This document shows, in pieces, positions 6,483 to 14,915 of a stretch of DNA of 15,044 nucleotides (position 1 is the stretch's first letter; each line of letters begins with the position of its first letter). Under the pieces are notes generated by a model, which was not told where the DNA came from, ran no database searches, and saw only the letters and a list, made by a program, of their open reading frames with translations. This DNA comes from Planctomycetota bacterium (lineage in GTDB: Bacteria; Planctomycetota; Phycisphaerae; WQYP01). A program made the translations under genes and the position numbers. The stretch spans positions 1 through 15,044 of the forward strand of contig JAJZGH010000108.1 in NCBI GenBank assembly GCA_021798635.1, read 5' to 3'.

Positions 6483-7238
6483 TTACTTGAGCCTGTTTCG
6501 CACGGACTGGGGCAACCGGCCGGCGGCGACTTTCTTCTGCGAAAGCTGCAACGCCCGCACATAGGCCACGATGGCCCAACGGTCCACAACCGGCACCTGA
6601 TCTTTATACGCCGCCATGACGGCAATGCCATTGGTTATTACATTGTAAATACCGCCGTCGGGCATAAATTGCACACCAGGCCCGGTAAGATCCGACGGCT
6701 GCACCCAGGAGCCGGCATCGGGTGACCCGGCGGCGCGTAATTTATTGACATACTGATTAACGGTACCGTTGCCCATACCGTTAAAGCCGTGGCAGGGCGT
6801 GCAAAAAATGTCAAATTCCTTTTGACCGCGAAGCACCAGACGCCGCGTGACCGGAATGGGGATTTTGGTAATAAACTGCCCCTTACCGCCTACGAGCTTC
6901 TGTCCGAACATGATACGGTTATATTCCGGCCCACTGCGGATTGCGACATGATCCTTTTTCCAGTTTCCCGGATAAGCCCGCGCTTCGGCCATGTTAATAA
7001 ACGTAAAATCCTGTTGGGCCATAGTCCCGGCGATATGGGGTCTCATGCCGCGGTCGTCGGCAAAAACCGGGCTGCGGCGTTGCGGCTTGAGGTAGGGCAT
7101 GCGGTCCATATCCTGAATAATCGCAAAGCGCGGTGTGGTGGTGTACGAGTAGCGTCGCACCGCAATAATCCCAAATGGAATCAGGGCCAGGAGCACCAGA
7201 TCACCAACAATATAAAATTTTCTTATTCTGGATTTCAT
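6483..7238 (-). CDS. actE: ACIII subunit ActE (monoheme cytochrome c)
   Basis: 251 aa from ATG 7238, chosen because the longer frame (to 7277) would overlap actD and this ATG lies 4 nt after the actD stop with CAGGGA upstream. The protein is the monoheme c subunit of Alternative Complex III on the outer face. It has an N-terminal membrane helix (about residues 8-26), no lipobox cysteine that I can see, and one heme site C146-T-P-C149-H150-G. The family region before the last helix, V-V-D-R-W-A-I-V-A-Y-V-R-A-L-Q, is intact. The likely axial ligand is Met208, in V-M-A-A-Y, where I would expect Met-Pro-Ser-Tyr. Confidence 0.92.
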   Translation of the reverse strand: MKSRIRKFYIVGDLVLLALIPFGIIAVRRYSYTTTPRFAIIQDMDRMPYLKPQRRSPVFADDRGMRPHIAGTMAQQDFTFINMAEARAYPGNWKKDHVAIRSGPEYNRIMFGQKLVGGKGQFITKIPIPVTRRLVLRGQKEFDIFCTPCHGFNGMGNGTVNQYVNKLRAAGSPDAGSWVQPSDLTGPGVQFMPDGGIYNVITNGIAVMAAYKDQVPVVDRWAIVAYVRALQLSQKKVAAGRLPQSVRNRLK

Positions 7239-7242
7239 CGCA

Positions 7243-7818
7243 TTAATCCCTGATTTCTTCAACGGCGGCCGCGCCAAGCTTTGTCAGCAGTTGCGACGTG
7301 GCCGATGGACTGTAAGACGGATCGGTAGCCTCAATGGCGATAAACATGCCGTCATCGGTTACGCGGCGGAAGCGTTCGGCGGTAAATAATGGATGATAGA
7401 ACTGCGGCAACCGCGCCAGCACGAATAAGCCGTGGACCACAAACACGGTGCCCCCGAGGATACCCAGGGCAAAAGCCATGGGTATATGGCCGGGCATTCC
7501 CCAATAAGGCTTTCCGGAAAATATCATGGGGTAAAGAAACGCATTGCACAGCGGAGCCAGTGCCAGAATGGTAAATACGCCGCCCATAGCTCCGGCAAGT
7601 GCAATCCAAGGCAGGATGCTGGGGCGGATGCCCATGGCTTTATCCATGCCATGCACGGGGAACGGCGTGTAGCAGTCCCATTTTTTGTACCCGGCTTTAC
7701 GCAATGCTACAGCGGCATCCAGCAATGTTTGCACATCATGGAATTCCGCCAGCAGACCGTACATCTGGGGTTCCTTGACCACGGGTTCGATATTGTGTGC
7801 GGTACTCATAACCACCAT
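7243..7818 (-). CDS. actD: ACIII subunit ActD (DUF3341 membrane protein)
   Basis: 191 aa from ATG 7818; ATG 7809 (M-S-T-A-H) is a plausible alternative, as GGTGG precedes it closely. ActD is a two-helix structural subunit of Alternative Complex III. Seen here are an N-terminal ferredoxin-like stretch (Y-G-L-L-A-E-F, then W-D-C-Y-T-P-F-P-V-H-G-M-D, the hallmark of DUF3341), helices at about residues 67-94 and 110-137, and a soluble tail with D-D-G-M-F-I-A-I-E-A. It lies between actC and actE in the usual order. A small perfect hairpin separates it from actC. Confidence 0.93.
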   Translation of the reverse strand: MVVMSTAHNIEPVVKEPQMYGLLAEFHDVQTLLDAAVALRKAGYKKWDCYTPFPVHGMDKAMGIRPSILPWIALAGAMGGVFTILALAPLCNAFLYPMIFSGKPYWGMPGHIPMAFALGILGGTVFVVHGLFVLARLPQFYHPLFTAERFRRVTDDGMFIAIEATDPSYSPSATSQLLTKLGAAAVEEIRD

Positions 7819-7827
7819 CTCACTAAA

Positions 7828-7846
7828 ATCAGATCAACGATCTGAT
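7828..7846. repeat. Small perfect hairpin between actC and actD
   Basis: Arms ATCAGATC (7828-7835) and GATCTGAT (7839-7846) flank a 3-nt loop in the 32-nt space between the actC stop and the actD start. It has no T-run. It may tune translation or act as an mRNA processing site; its position about 10 nt before ATG 7818 could limit ribosome access to that start and favour ATG 7809. Confidence 0.45.
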
Positions 7847-7850
7847 CATA

Positions 7851-9296
7851 TTAATGTCCCGCCGCCGCAGCGGGTGAATCATCATGCACATGGCCTTCGG
7901 CCTGTGGCAAAATACTCTTTACTTCCGACATTGCAATCATAGGCAAAAAGCGACAGAACAATAAAAACAGCGTAAAGAACAGCCCGATACTGCCGGCAAA
8001 GGTCAGCCAATCCACCCACGTCGGGGCGTAGTTGTGCCAGGCACTGGGCAGAAAATCACGATTCAACACCGTGACGATGATCACAAAGCGTTCACTCCAC
8101 ATGCCCACGAGGCACAAAAGTGCCGCCGGCAGGGCCAGCCACCATGTTGTGCGGGCAAATTTGAACCAAAAAATCTGCGGCACCAGGCAGTTGCAGAACA
8201 GAATCAACCAGCCCATGCGCCAATAGGGCCCCATAATGCGGGTAAGATAGGCAAACTGTTCGTAGCCATTACCACTGTAATAGGCGATGAAAAATTCCAT
8301 CAGGTAGATGTAGGTAACAATCGATCCCATGACCAGCGTGATTTTGGCTAGATTGTCCAGATGCCGCTTGGTAATCAGATCTTTGAGGCCAAAAAGTTCG
8401 CGGGCCGGGATCGCCAATGCCAGCACCAGAGCAAATCCGCTGAAAATGGCACCGACGGTAAAGTATGGCGGGAAAATTGTTTCATGCCAGCCCGGAAGCT
8501 GAGATACCGCGAAATCCGTGCTGACCGTGGAACTCACGCCCAGAACCAAAGCCGTCGCCAGACCAGCCAGGATAAGAATGGTTCGCTCGTAGAGTTGCCA
8601 ATGTTTCGCTGATCCACGCCAGCCCATAGCCAGAATGCCGTAAATTGTGTGCCGCAGACGCGTCTTGGAGCGATCGCGGAATGTGGCAAGATCAGGGATC
8701 ATGCCGACATACCAGAATAGCAGCGACACGTTGGTATAGGTGAATACGGCAATAGCATCCCAAAGCAGCGGGCTGTAAAAGTTGGGCCAGGCACCCATGA
8801 CATTGGGCACCGGTGCCATCCAATAAGCAAACCAGGGCCGCCCGACGTGAATACCGGGAAACAAGCCGGCGCAAACCACCGCAAAAACGGTGGTAGCTTC
8901 CGCAAAACGGTTGATGCCCGTGCGCCATTTTTGCCGGAAAAGCAGCAAGATCGCGGAAATAAAGGTTCCGGCATGGGCCAAGCCTACCCAGAACACAAAG
9001 TTAATAATCGGAAAGCCCCAGAACACTGGCGAGTTGTTGCCCCATACACCCACGCCGGTGAATACAGCGTACGCGATCATGACTCCCAGCACGCCCACCA
9101 GTGCCGTGGAAATAGCAAAGGCCACGTACCAGGCCAGGGGCGCGCGCGGAGCTTCAGCCACGCGACAGATTTTTCGCGTAACTTCACGGAAGGTAGCTTC
9201 GCCAAGCACTAAAGGGGCTTTGCTTACGCCGTCATCGAGCGTATTGTCGAAATCACCGGTCATGCCGGGAAGCTGGGTTGTTGTCACCGATGCCAT
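7851..9296 (-). CDS. actC: ACIII subunit ActC (NrfD/PsrC-like quinol-binding membrane subunit)
   Basis: 481 aa. ActC is the main NrfD-like integral membrane subunit of Alternative Complex III and pairs with ActB, probably forming the quinol site near the Fe-S clusters. About ten membrane helices are visible. Family-like features include G-V-W-G-N-N-S-P-V-F-W-G-F-P-I-I-N-F-V-F-W near the second helix, the H-A-G-T-F-I-S-A-I loop, H-V-G-R-P-W-F-A-Y-W, and S-V-S-T-D-F-A in a later loop. The C-terminus is His/Asp/Ala-rich. ATG 9296 has a weak GGAA site 11 nt upstream. It is 70 nt downstream of actB, the longest gap within the act genes, and I see no promoter there. Confidence 0.94.
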   Translation of the reverse strand: MASVTTTQLPGMTGDFDNTLDDGVSKAPLVLGEATFREVTRKICRVAEAPRAPLAWYVAFAISTALVGVLGVMIAYAVFTGVGVWGNNSPVFWGFPIINFVFWVGLAHAGTFISAILLLFRQKWRTGINRFAEATTVFAVVCAGLFPGIHVGRPWFAYWMAPVPNVMGAWPNFYSPLLWDAIAVFTYTNVSLLFWYVGMIPDLATFRDRSKTRLRHTIYGILAMGWRGSAKHWQLYERTILILAGLATALVLGVSSTVSTDFAVSQLPGWHETIFPPYFTVGAIFSGFALVLALAIPARELFGLKDLITKRHLDNLAKITLVMGSIVTYIYLMEFFIAYYSGNGYEQFAYLTRIMGPYWRMGWLILFCNCLVPQIFWFKFARTTWWLALPAALLCLVGMWSERFVIIVTVLNRDFLPSAWHNYAPTWVDWLTFAGSIGLFFTLFLLFCRFLPMIAMSEVKSILPQAEGHVHDDSPAAAAGH

Positions 9297-9366
9297 GAAT
9301 TCATTTCCAAATCATCACAAAGCTCTATCCAAATCAGGCAGGCCGGAAACCATTCCCGGCAGGCCG

Positions 9367-12300
9367 TTACATCAACCCTTTTGGCGAAAGCGTTTCTTCC
9401 GGCAATGCCGGGTTGGGGTTCCAAACCTTAGGCAAATAGCGCGTCCGAGGCTTGGTATACAATTCCTTGTTGAGTATGCCATACATCCGATCCTGCTTCA
9501 TTAGTTTCGCCACGCGGCTGTTTTTATCACGGATGTCCCCAAATACCAAGGCTTGTGACGGGCACGCCTGGGCACAGGCCGGCGTAATTTCGCCGTCCCG
9601 AATCCGGCGGTTTTGCCGTTCCGCCACGACGCGCACGGTTTCAATCCGCTGCACACAATAGGTGCATTTTTCCATCACCCCGCGAACGCGGATGGACACC
9701 TGCGGATTTTTCTGTAAGGCGATCAGCGGGTTCATTTCAGAACGCAGAATATTGGGCGTATACAGATTACTAAGTGTGCCGCCGTTGTAATCAAAGAAGT
9801 TGAAGCGGCGCACTTTATAGGGGCAGTTATTGGCACAGTACCGTGTACCGATGCAACGGTTGTAGGTCATCATGTTCAGGCCATCGGCGCTGTGGCTTGT
9901 CGCCCCTACCGGGCAGACCGCCTCGCACGGGGCGTTTTCGCACTGCATACACAAAATCGGCTCATGAACCGCCTGGGGATTTTCCGATTCCGGCCCGCGG
10001 AAGTAACGGTCAATACGCAGCCACTGCATTTCTCGGCCTTTGAGCACCTGCTCTTTGCCCACAATGGGAATATTATTTTCCGCCTGACAGGCGACAACGC
10101 AACTGGAGCACCCCACGCATGTGGTGAGGTCCACCGCCATGCCCCATTGATAGCCGGTGTCATAATGATGTTCATCCCACAGGGAAACCGCAGTAGATTT
10201 TTTGTGCCCCATACCGGGGTCTTTCTGGAATTCGGCAAAAGTTCCCTGATGAATGAGATCCGGCACGCGAGCGGCGATAGCGCGTTCACCGATGGTGCTG
10301 ATGACAAAGTGATCCTGCGTAGTAGCCAATTTATAGGGCGTTTGTGTCACTTCCATGGCAACGCCTGAAAGCATGGTCATCGCATGGGTGGTGCGTAAGG
10401 TTCCAGCGTTAAATCCGGCGCCGTTGCCCACGTTGCCGCTATGCGTGCGGCCATAACCCAGTGTGATGGAAATGGAATTTTCCGGTTGGCCGGGCATCAT
10501 ATACGTAGCGATGTCCAATTCGCGGCCGCCAACTTTCAGACGGATGATCTGGCTTTCATGGCGGTTTAAGCCCATGGCTACGCCGGTTTTGGGATTAATC
10601 AACGCCGCGTTGTCCCAGGTTAGCCGGGTCATCGGATCAGGTAGTTCCTGCAACCAGCCATTGTTGGCGAATCGCCCGTCAAATACCTTGGAATCCGTAC
10701 GGAAGACAACTTCCAGGTGGTGATGGTCCAGTTTCACTTTGGCATTTTTTGCGATCAGTTGGGCCAGTGCACCATTGAGATTCCCCGCGGAAAAGCTCAG
10801 ATGCAATGGCTGCGACGCGGTTTTTTCAACATACCCGTCAAAGAGAGCCTTTTTCCAGCGCCAATCCGTGGATTTGATGCCCAATGTTCGCTGGACAATA
10901 TCATAGGCTTTTTGCATCGGGTCTTGAATAACCAGTGCCATCACTTCCACCGCGCTGCGGCCGCCGAAAATCGGCTGAATCATCGGTTGGACAATGCTTA
11001 CAGACATGTCAAAGGTTCGCCCGTCGCCCCAATTTTCCAGATAATGACTTTCCGGCAAATGCCAAGTGCACAGTTCGGATGTTTCATCCACGTAATCAGC
11101 CAGATGCACGGTTAATGGGACAGCCGCCAGCAGCTTGGCGAAATCAATATCGACCGGGGCGGTGTAAACAGGGTTTCCGCCCAAGATTACCAACGTCGAG
11201 ATTTCTTTTTTCTTGATCGCCGCCGCCAGAGCCTCAATGGAGGCCAAATGCGTGGGGCGATTGGGGTTCATGACCGGGTAATACGTGACAGTGCGGCCCG
11301 TGTTTCCTAAGGCATCGTTGATGCCGGCGATCAGGCCATGCAATTCCGGCGGTTGATTAGCACCGGCCACCAGCACGCAGCGGCCCTTATTGGCCAGCAG
11401 ATCAGCCGCCATAACTTCCAGCGTTTTGTCGCCGGTGCCAATATTCACATTGCCCGGCGTCGGGATTTCCACGCCCAGTACCAAGCCCTGTTTTTTAAGT
11501 TCAGCCGCCAGCAGACAAGCGACAGCCGGAACATCTTTGGCGGGAACCGGAATGCGGTGGCGGGCATTCTCCGCCATGGAACCGGTCATGGTGAAGGTGG
11601 ATTCAACGACATACAACCGATTCATGGACGTGGCGCTTTGGCCATTTTCCGGATTCGTTAATTGCCGGCCCTTGGCAAAGTCGCGTGCGAATTTTACCGC
11701 CAGCGGGTCACCGACAAAAAAGTCTTGATCAAACGAGACAATGACCTGCGCCCCAGAAAGATCAGGAACCGCACGGGCCGCTTGCGTAAACACCATGCGC
11801 AGGCCTTCACGACCCGCATCATCGGAAATTGGCTCATATTCATACCATTGTGATGCCGGCAGGGCCTGGGTCATGCGTTTGTGCATATCCGCCAAGCTCG
11901 GAGATGCGGAACTGCCGGAAAGTATCGCCAAACCTTTGCCGCCGGTTTTTTTGAAGCCCGCTAATTGTTCTTTCCAGAAGGCTTCAAAGGTGGCCCAGTT
12001 GGAATCCGCCGCTTTGCCTTGCGCATCACGCTGCATGACGGACCGGCTGCGATCCGGGTCATAGACATTCAGTACGCTGGCCTGGCCATAGGCATCGCTG
12101 CCGCCGCGGTTAAGCACATGCTTGGGATTGCCATCCACTTTGATGGGCCGGCCGTCCACACTGGTGACCAACATGCCTTGAGCCACGCCGCCAAGTTCCA
12201 TGGCCGTGGTATATTGCACCGGCGTACCGGGGTCGCGGTTGGCGGGGCGGTGGGCATAAGGGGCTAACGTTTCCATGGGCCAGCGGCAACCGGCCAGCCC

Positions 12301-12483
12301 GGCTAGCGCAAAGGAGGCCCCCATAATTTTCAGGAAACGCCGGCGATTGGAATTCAGGAATTCCGAAGCGTTATTGGTGAATTCACGATCCACAAATTCG
12401 CGGAATTCCGGCGTATCGGCCAGCTCATTTAAGCTGCGCCAGTATTCCTTACCGCTCAAATTATCCGTTTTCAGTGGTGGCAT
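9367..12483 (-). CDS. actB: ACIII subunit ActB (Fe-S / molybdopterin-oxidoreductase-like)
   Basis: 1038 aa, full length for ActB, which fuses a molybdopterin-oxidoreductase-like domain (known to lack the cofactor in characterised ACIII) to a ferredoxin-type iron-sulfur domain. The N-terminus carries a displaced Tat signal, R47-R48-R49-F50-L51-K52, then a hydrophobic stretch and a lipobox-like L-A-G-C66. The C-terminal part holds four cysteine groups: C789/C792/C795/C799, C845/C848/C853/C857, C877/C883/C887 (C-I-G-T-R-Y-C spacing typical of ActB) and C940/C943/C970/C974. These fit the three [4Fe-4S] plus one [3Fe-4S] clusters reported for the family. The subunit passes electrons from quinol at ActC toward the ActA hemes. 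Its ATG lies inside the 3' end of actA (13-nt overlap), so it is probably translated by coupling. Confidence 0.96.
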   Translation of the reverse strand: MPPLKTDNLSGKEYWRSLNELADTPEFREFVDREFTNNASEFLNSNRRRFLKIMGASFALAGLAGCRWPMETLAPYAHRPANRDPGTPVQYTTAMELGGVAQGMLVTSVDGRPIKVDGNPKHVLNRGGSDAYGQASVLNVYDPDRSRSVMQRDAQGKAADSNWATFEAFWKEQLAGFKKTGGKGLAILSGSSASPSLADMHKRMTQALPASQWYEYEPISDDAGREGLRMVFTQAARAVPDLSGAQVIVSFDQDFFVGDPLAVKFARDFAKGRQLTNPENGQSATSMNRLYVVESTFTMTGSMAENARHRIPVPAKDVPAVACLLAAELKKQGLVLGVEIPTPGNVNIGTGDKTLEVMAADLLANKGRCVLVAGANQPPELHGLIAGINDALGNTGRTVTYYPVMNPNRPTHLASIEALAAAIKKKEISTLVILGGNPVYTAPVDIDFAKLLAAVPLTVHLADYVDETSELCTWHLPESHYLENWGDGRTFDMSVSIVQPMIQPIFGGRSAVEVMALVIQDPMQKAYDIVQRTLGIKSTDWRWKKALFDGYVEKTASQPLHLSFSAGNLNGALAQLIAKNAKVKLDHHHLEVVFRTDSKVFDGRFANNGWLQELPDPMTRLTWDNAALINPKTGVAMGLNRHESQIIRLKVGGRELDIATYMMPGQPENSISITLGYGRTHSGNVGNGAGFNAGTLRTTHAMTMLSGVAMEVTQTPYKLATTQDHFVISTIGERAIAARVPDLIHQGTFAEFQKDPGMGHKKSTAVSLWDEHHYDTGYQWGMAVDLTTCVGCSSCVVACQAENNIPIVGKEQVLKGREMQWLRIDRYFRGPESENPQAVHEPILCMQCENAPCEAVCPVGATSHSADGLNMMTYNRCIGTRYCANNCPYKVRRFNFFDYNGGTLSNLYTPNILRSEMNPLIALQKNPQVSIRVRGVMEKCTYCVQRIETVRVVAERQNRRIRDGEITPACAQACPSQALVFGDIRDKNSRVAKLMKQDRMYGILNKELYTKPRTRYLPKVWNPNPALPEETLSPKGLM

Positions 12484-13199
12484 GTCTCACAATCCGTCAA
12501 AAGCTTCGTGCTGGGAATATGGTAACGCTTCATAAGGTACCGGCCTAAATTTTTAGGAAGCGTGGCCACTGTCAAGCCAAGGTCGCCGGCCAGTTTTGCC
12601 TTGTTTTTTCCGGTCCAGTTCAAATTGGTCACTTCATTGCGGGGCCGCAGGTTCGGGCCGGGATTTTCATGGCAGGAAAGGCACCAGTCCATGCTCAGAG
12701 GCTTGGCCTGGTAGACCCGTTCCATGTGATTGACCTGCCCATGGCATACCAGACAACTGATACCCGCATTGACATGGGCCGCGTGGTTAAAATAGACATA
12801 ATCCGGCAATTCGTTGACCTGCTTCCAAGGTATCGGCATACCGGCCATTTTGGGATTACCTGTGCCATAACTATTTCTTAGCCATTGAAGCTTGGCACTA
12901 TTGGCGGCAATTTGCGTGTGGCAGTTCATGCAGGTTTGCGTGGGGGGAATAGCGGCAAAGGCGGCCCGCTTAACATCAGAGTGGCAGTATTCACAGTTGA
13001 TGCCGAGCTTGCCGGCATGGAAAGCGTGGCTAAAGGGGACGGGCTGAATAGGTTGGTAGCCGACGTTAAGTGTCCGGGCGCTCCAGCCAAACCAGACAAT
13101 GGCAATGATATAAATGGGCACGATCGCACCGACCGCCAAAGTCACTAAGACCGCGGTGTTTGACCACTTGGGGAAGACGAAGAACGGTTTTTCACTCAT
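12471..13199 (-). CDS. actA: ACIII subunit ActA (pentaheme cytochrome c)
   Basis: 242 aa; first gene of the operon. An N-terminal membrane anchor (about residues 14-40) is followed by an outer-face domain with five C-x-x-C-H heme sites: C69/C72, C90/C93, C149/C152, C173/C176 and C237/C240. This matches the pentaheme ActA of characterised Alternative Complex III, where it relays electrons to ActE and onward to acceptors. The fifth heme site is followed by only one more His before the stop, and the actB start codon overlaps the codons of that motif. The start has only a weak AGGA site, about 13 nt upstream. Candidate promoter and dyads lie in the 180 nt before it. Confidence 0.95.
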   Translation of the reverse strand: MSEKPFFVFPKWSNTAVLVTLAVGAIVPIYIIAIVWFGWSARTLNVGYQPIQPVPFSHAFHAGKLGINCEYCHSDVKRAAFAAIPPTQTCMNCHTQIAANSAKLQWLRNSYGTGNPKMAGMPIPWKQVNELPDYVYFNHAAHVNAGISCLVCHGQVNHMERVYQAKPLSMDWCLSCHENPGPNLRPRNEVTNLNWTGKNKAKLAGDLGLTVATLPKNLGRYLMKRYHIPSTKLLTDCETCHH

Positions 13200-13235
13200 G
13201 GTTCGCGTCGCATTCCTGTTTGGGCAACAATCCTC

Positions 13236-13261
13236 AACACACCCTGAAATTCAGGGTTGTT
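13236..13261. promoter_or_regulatory. Dyad in the actA leader
   Basis: Perfect 8-bp arms ACCCTGAA (13241-13248) and TTCAGGGT (13250-13257) flank one base. They extend by AACA/TGTT beyond a single bulged C. Centred about 50 nt before the actA ATG and downstream of the promoter candidate, it could form an RNA hairpin in the leader or be a protein-binding operator. Confidence 0.5.
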
Positions 13262-13303
13262 CCACTGTCGCGTTTTCGCCCTTGTCCATCAAACCCTTCA
13301 ACC

Positions 13304-13330
13304 ATCTTTCATAAAAAGACTGTGAAAGAT
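13304..13330. promoter_or_regulatory. Spaced dyad downstream of the actA promoter
   Basis: Half-sites ATCTTTCA (13304-13311) and TGAAAGAT (13323-13330) are perfect inverted repeats separated by 11 nt, so equivalent bases lie about two helical turns apart. It falls just after the expected transcription start, a usual place for a repressor operator. The regulator is unknown. Confidence 0.4.
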
Positions 13331-13349
13331 TGCACAAAGTCTGACCAAG

Positions 13350-13378
13350 ATAGTAATGCTGCGCTTTTCGTCCGTCAA
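13350..13378 (-). promoter_or_regulatory. Sigma-70-like promoter candidate for the act operon
   Basis: The minus strand reads TTGACG (13378-13373), exactly 17 nt, then TACTAT (13355-13350). These match the consensus at 5 of 6 and 4 of 6 positions. Transcription would begin near 13343, giving a leader of about 140 nt that contains both dyads. Confidence 0.45.
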
Positions 13379-13479
13379 TACACCGGCCGCCCGGTCCGCT
13401 GAATTATCGTTTTTTGGAAGGGGAACCCTCCTCTCGCGAGCACGGATTAAAGCATTAATTCAGCCTGAAACATGGTTTT

Positions 13480-13485
13480 TATAAT
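13480..13485 (+). promoter_or_regulatory. -10 candidate for the plus-strand membrane protein
   Basis: A perfect TATAAT, but no convincing -35 hexamer 16-18 nt upstream and no TG extension. It would give a leader of about 155 nt before ATG 13649. Could be chance in an AT-rich patch. Confidence 0.25.
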
Positions 13486-13648
13486 TCCCGCCGGTTCTTG
13501 TCTTGCGTGGCGGCAGGGATTATCATTATTTCCATCGAAGGCCGTTGTGGGGTTGGTCGGTCGAACCTTGGCGCCCCGTCGTCGGTCCGCCGTAGCGCGG
13601 TGGCATTGAGGACGTTTCCGGGTAGCTATGTAAACTGAAAGGTTCCGT

Positions 13649-14896
13649 ATGAATACGATCAGCTTTCATTCAAACGGAAGTATTTTCTCCATGCTGAAAC
13701 CTGTATTTGGCTCGGCTGGCCATTTTCTAGTGGGAATCGCCGGGCTGCTGCTTTTGCTGTTGCTGGTACGAACCCTCGTCGCCTGGTTCGTGTGCCGCAT
13801 AACGGCGGATTGTCTTGCGGCATTGCCGTCTGAGCACCGCAAGCAGCAACCGGCCATGGTATGGTTGCTGATGATCCCGCTGTTCCCCTACGTATGGAAT
13901 TATTTCGTTTTTCCGCCGGTGGCAAAAAGTTTCGCCAACTACTTCGCGGCGCGAGGGGACAAAAATGTCACGGACTGCGGCTGGGGAATCAGCCTGGCGC
14001 TGTGCACCTGTTCAGACGCAACACTGCTGCCTTCGCTTGGCCTCATTGCGTTGCTTTGCGAACTTATTCTGCTGGTGGTTGTATTGGTGAACATGGTGAA
14101 TTTGCGGTCGCGTGTGGGGACCGTGCAGCAGGTTGAAAGGCCGCCGGCACCGCCCCGCGATTGGACCCGAGCGGGTTTAGCACTAATGGCTGCGGGATTT
14201 TGCGGCACAGCGATCGTTCATTTTCTGCGTTCTAGCGGTATACTGCGTCCTTCAGCTATGCAGGGGCCGCATTCGTATGTTGCATACAGCTTAATCCTGT
14301 CCACTGGTCTTGTGTTTTATCTTTTAATTCTCATGGGACTGTTTCTGGCACCTGGTCGTCCTGCAGGTAGGTTGGGTCGCGTTAGCCGGTGGCTGGCCCG
14401 GGTGGCCGCATTCGTGTTGATCGGGAACCTGCTCTTGCGTGCCGGCGTGCTTTGCGCAATGGCTAGCCGTGCATATTTACCTGGGTCCGCGTGGCCCGAG
14501 GAATTAGTTCACATTTATTTCGGCGTGGCCAACGCCGCAATGGTGTTATTCGTCGCCCTTATATTTCTGACAGCCGACATGATCTTAGCGGGTTGGGCGG
14601 CCTTCCCTTCGGTCATCCGGAACCCCTTGCTGATTGTCAGAATGCTGGCGCTCGCGATTCTTGGTCTGGATATTGTCGTAGATGGCTGTTATTTATTCCT
14701 CCATGTTTCCCTTTTTGGCCTTGAGGTTGGCGGAGGCCTCTTTCTTCTCACACGGATGCTGGCCTTGCTGACGTGGGTACCGGTTTCCTGTTCATTGTTT
14801 TTGGGACTCATTTGTGCGGCGGCTTGCCTGCGAGGCGACCGGTTGACCGCTGAAAATGATAAGATAAGCGGCAGCCCAAGTGTTTTGCTGGGTTGA
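13649..14896 (+). CDS. Uncharacterised polytopic membrane protein
   Basis: 415 aa from ATG 13649, supported by GAAAGG 6 nt upstream. About eight or nine hydrophobic helices are visible (roughly 23-48, 69-88, 125-150, 172-190, 209-233, 243-265, 287-312, 325-350, 360-390). The N-terminal part has a recognisable pattern: L-P-S-E-H-R, then V-W-L-L-M-I-P-L-F-P-Y-V-W-N-Y-F-V-F-P, then K-S-F-x-N-Y-F and a D-C-G-W-G-I-S-L-A-L-C segment. I recall this layout from uncharacterised bacterial membrane proteins, with no known function. No heme motif, ATP-binding motif or transporter signature is seen. The C-terminal half is plain hydrophobic and unassigned. It is divergent from actA and shares its control region, but a role in respiration is only a guess. 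Confidence 0.75.
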   Translation: MNTISFHSNGSIFSMLKPVFGSAGHFLVGIAGLLLLLLLVRTLVAWFVCRITADCLAALPSEHRKQQPAMVWLLMIPLFPYVWNYFVFPPVAKSFANYFAARGDKNVTDCGWGISLALCTCSDATLLPSLGLIALLCELILLVVVLVNMVNLRSRVGTVQQVERPPAPPRDWTRAGLALMAAGFCGTAIVHFLRSSGILRPSAMQGPHSYVAYSLILSTGLVFYLLILMGLFLAPGRPAGRLGRVSRWLARVAAFVLIGNLLLRAGVLCAMASRAYLPGSAWPEELVHIYFGVANAAMVLFVALIFLTADMILAGWAAFPSVIRNPLLIVRMLALAILGLDIVVDGCYLFLHVSLFGLEVGGGLFLLTRMLALLTWVPVSCSLFLGLICAAACLRGDRLTAENDKISGSPSVLLG

Positions 14897-14915
14897 CCCG
14901 TCCTTCGCGTGGGGG

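Larger units (their letters stand above)
13200..13648. other. 449-nt divergent intergenic region
   Basis: This stretch separates actA (minus) from the plus-strand membrane protein. It holds a sigma-70-like promoter for actA (13350-13378), two dyad elements (13236-13261 and 13304-13330) and a TATAAT on the plus strand (13480-13485). I find no tRNA, rRNA or convincing small gene. It is the natural control region for the whole respiratory operon. Confidence 0.6.

Noticed and set aside
6467..6631. N-terminal extension of actF by 55 codons
   Set aside because: It lies inside actE in another frame, and its residues are not ActF-like. Conserved-looking sequence begins at S-N-K-I-I-Q just after GTG 6466.
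13199..13215. Five-codon upstream ORF (M-R-R-E-P) whose stop overlaps the actA ATG
   Set aside because: AGGA directly abuts its ATG with no usable spacing, and such short frames are common by chance. No attenuation-type amino acid run is present.
14897..14915. Terminator between the convergent genes at the right edge
   Set aside because: The 19-nt space has no stable stem followed by a T-run.
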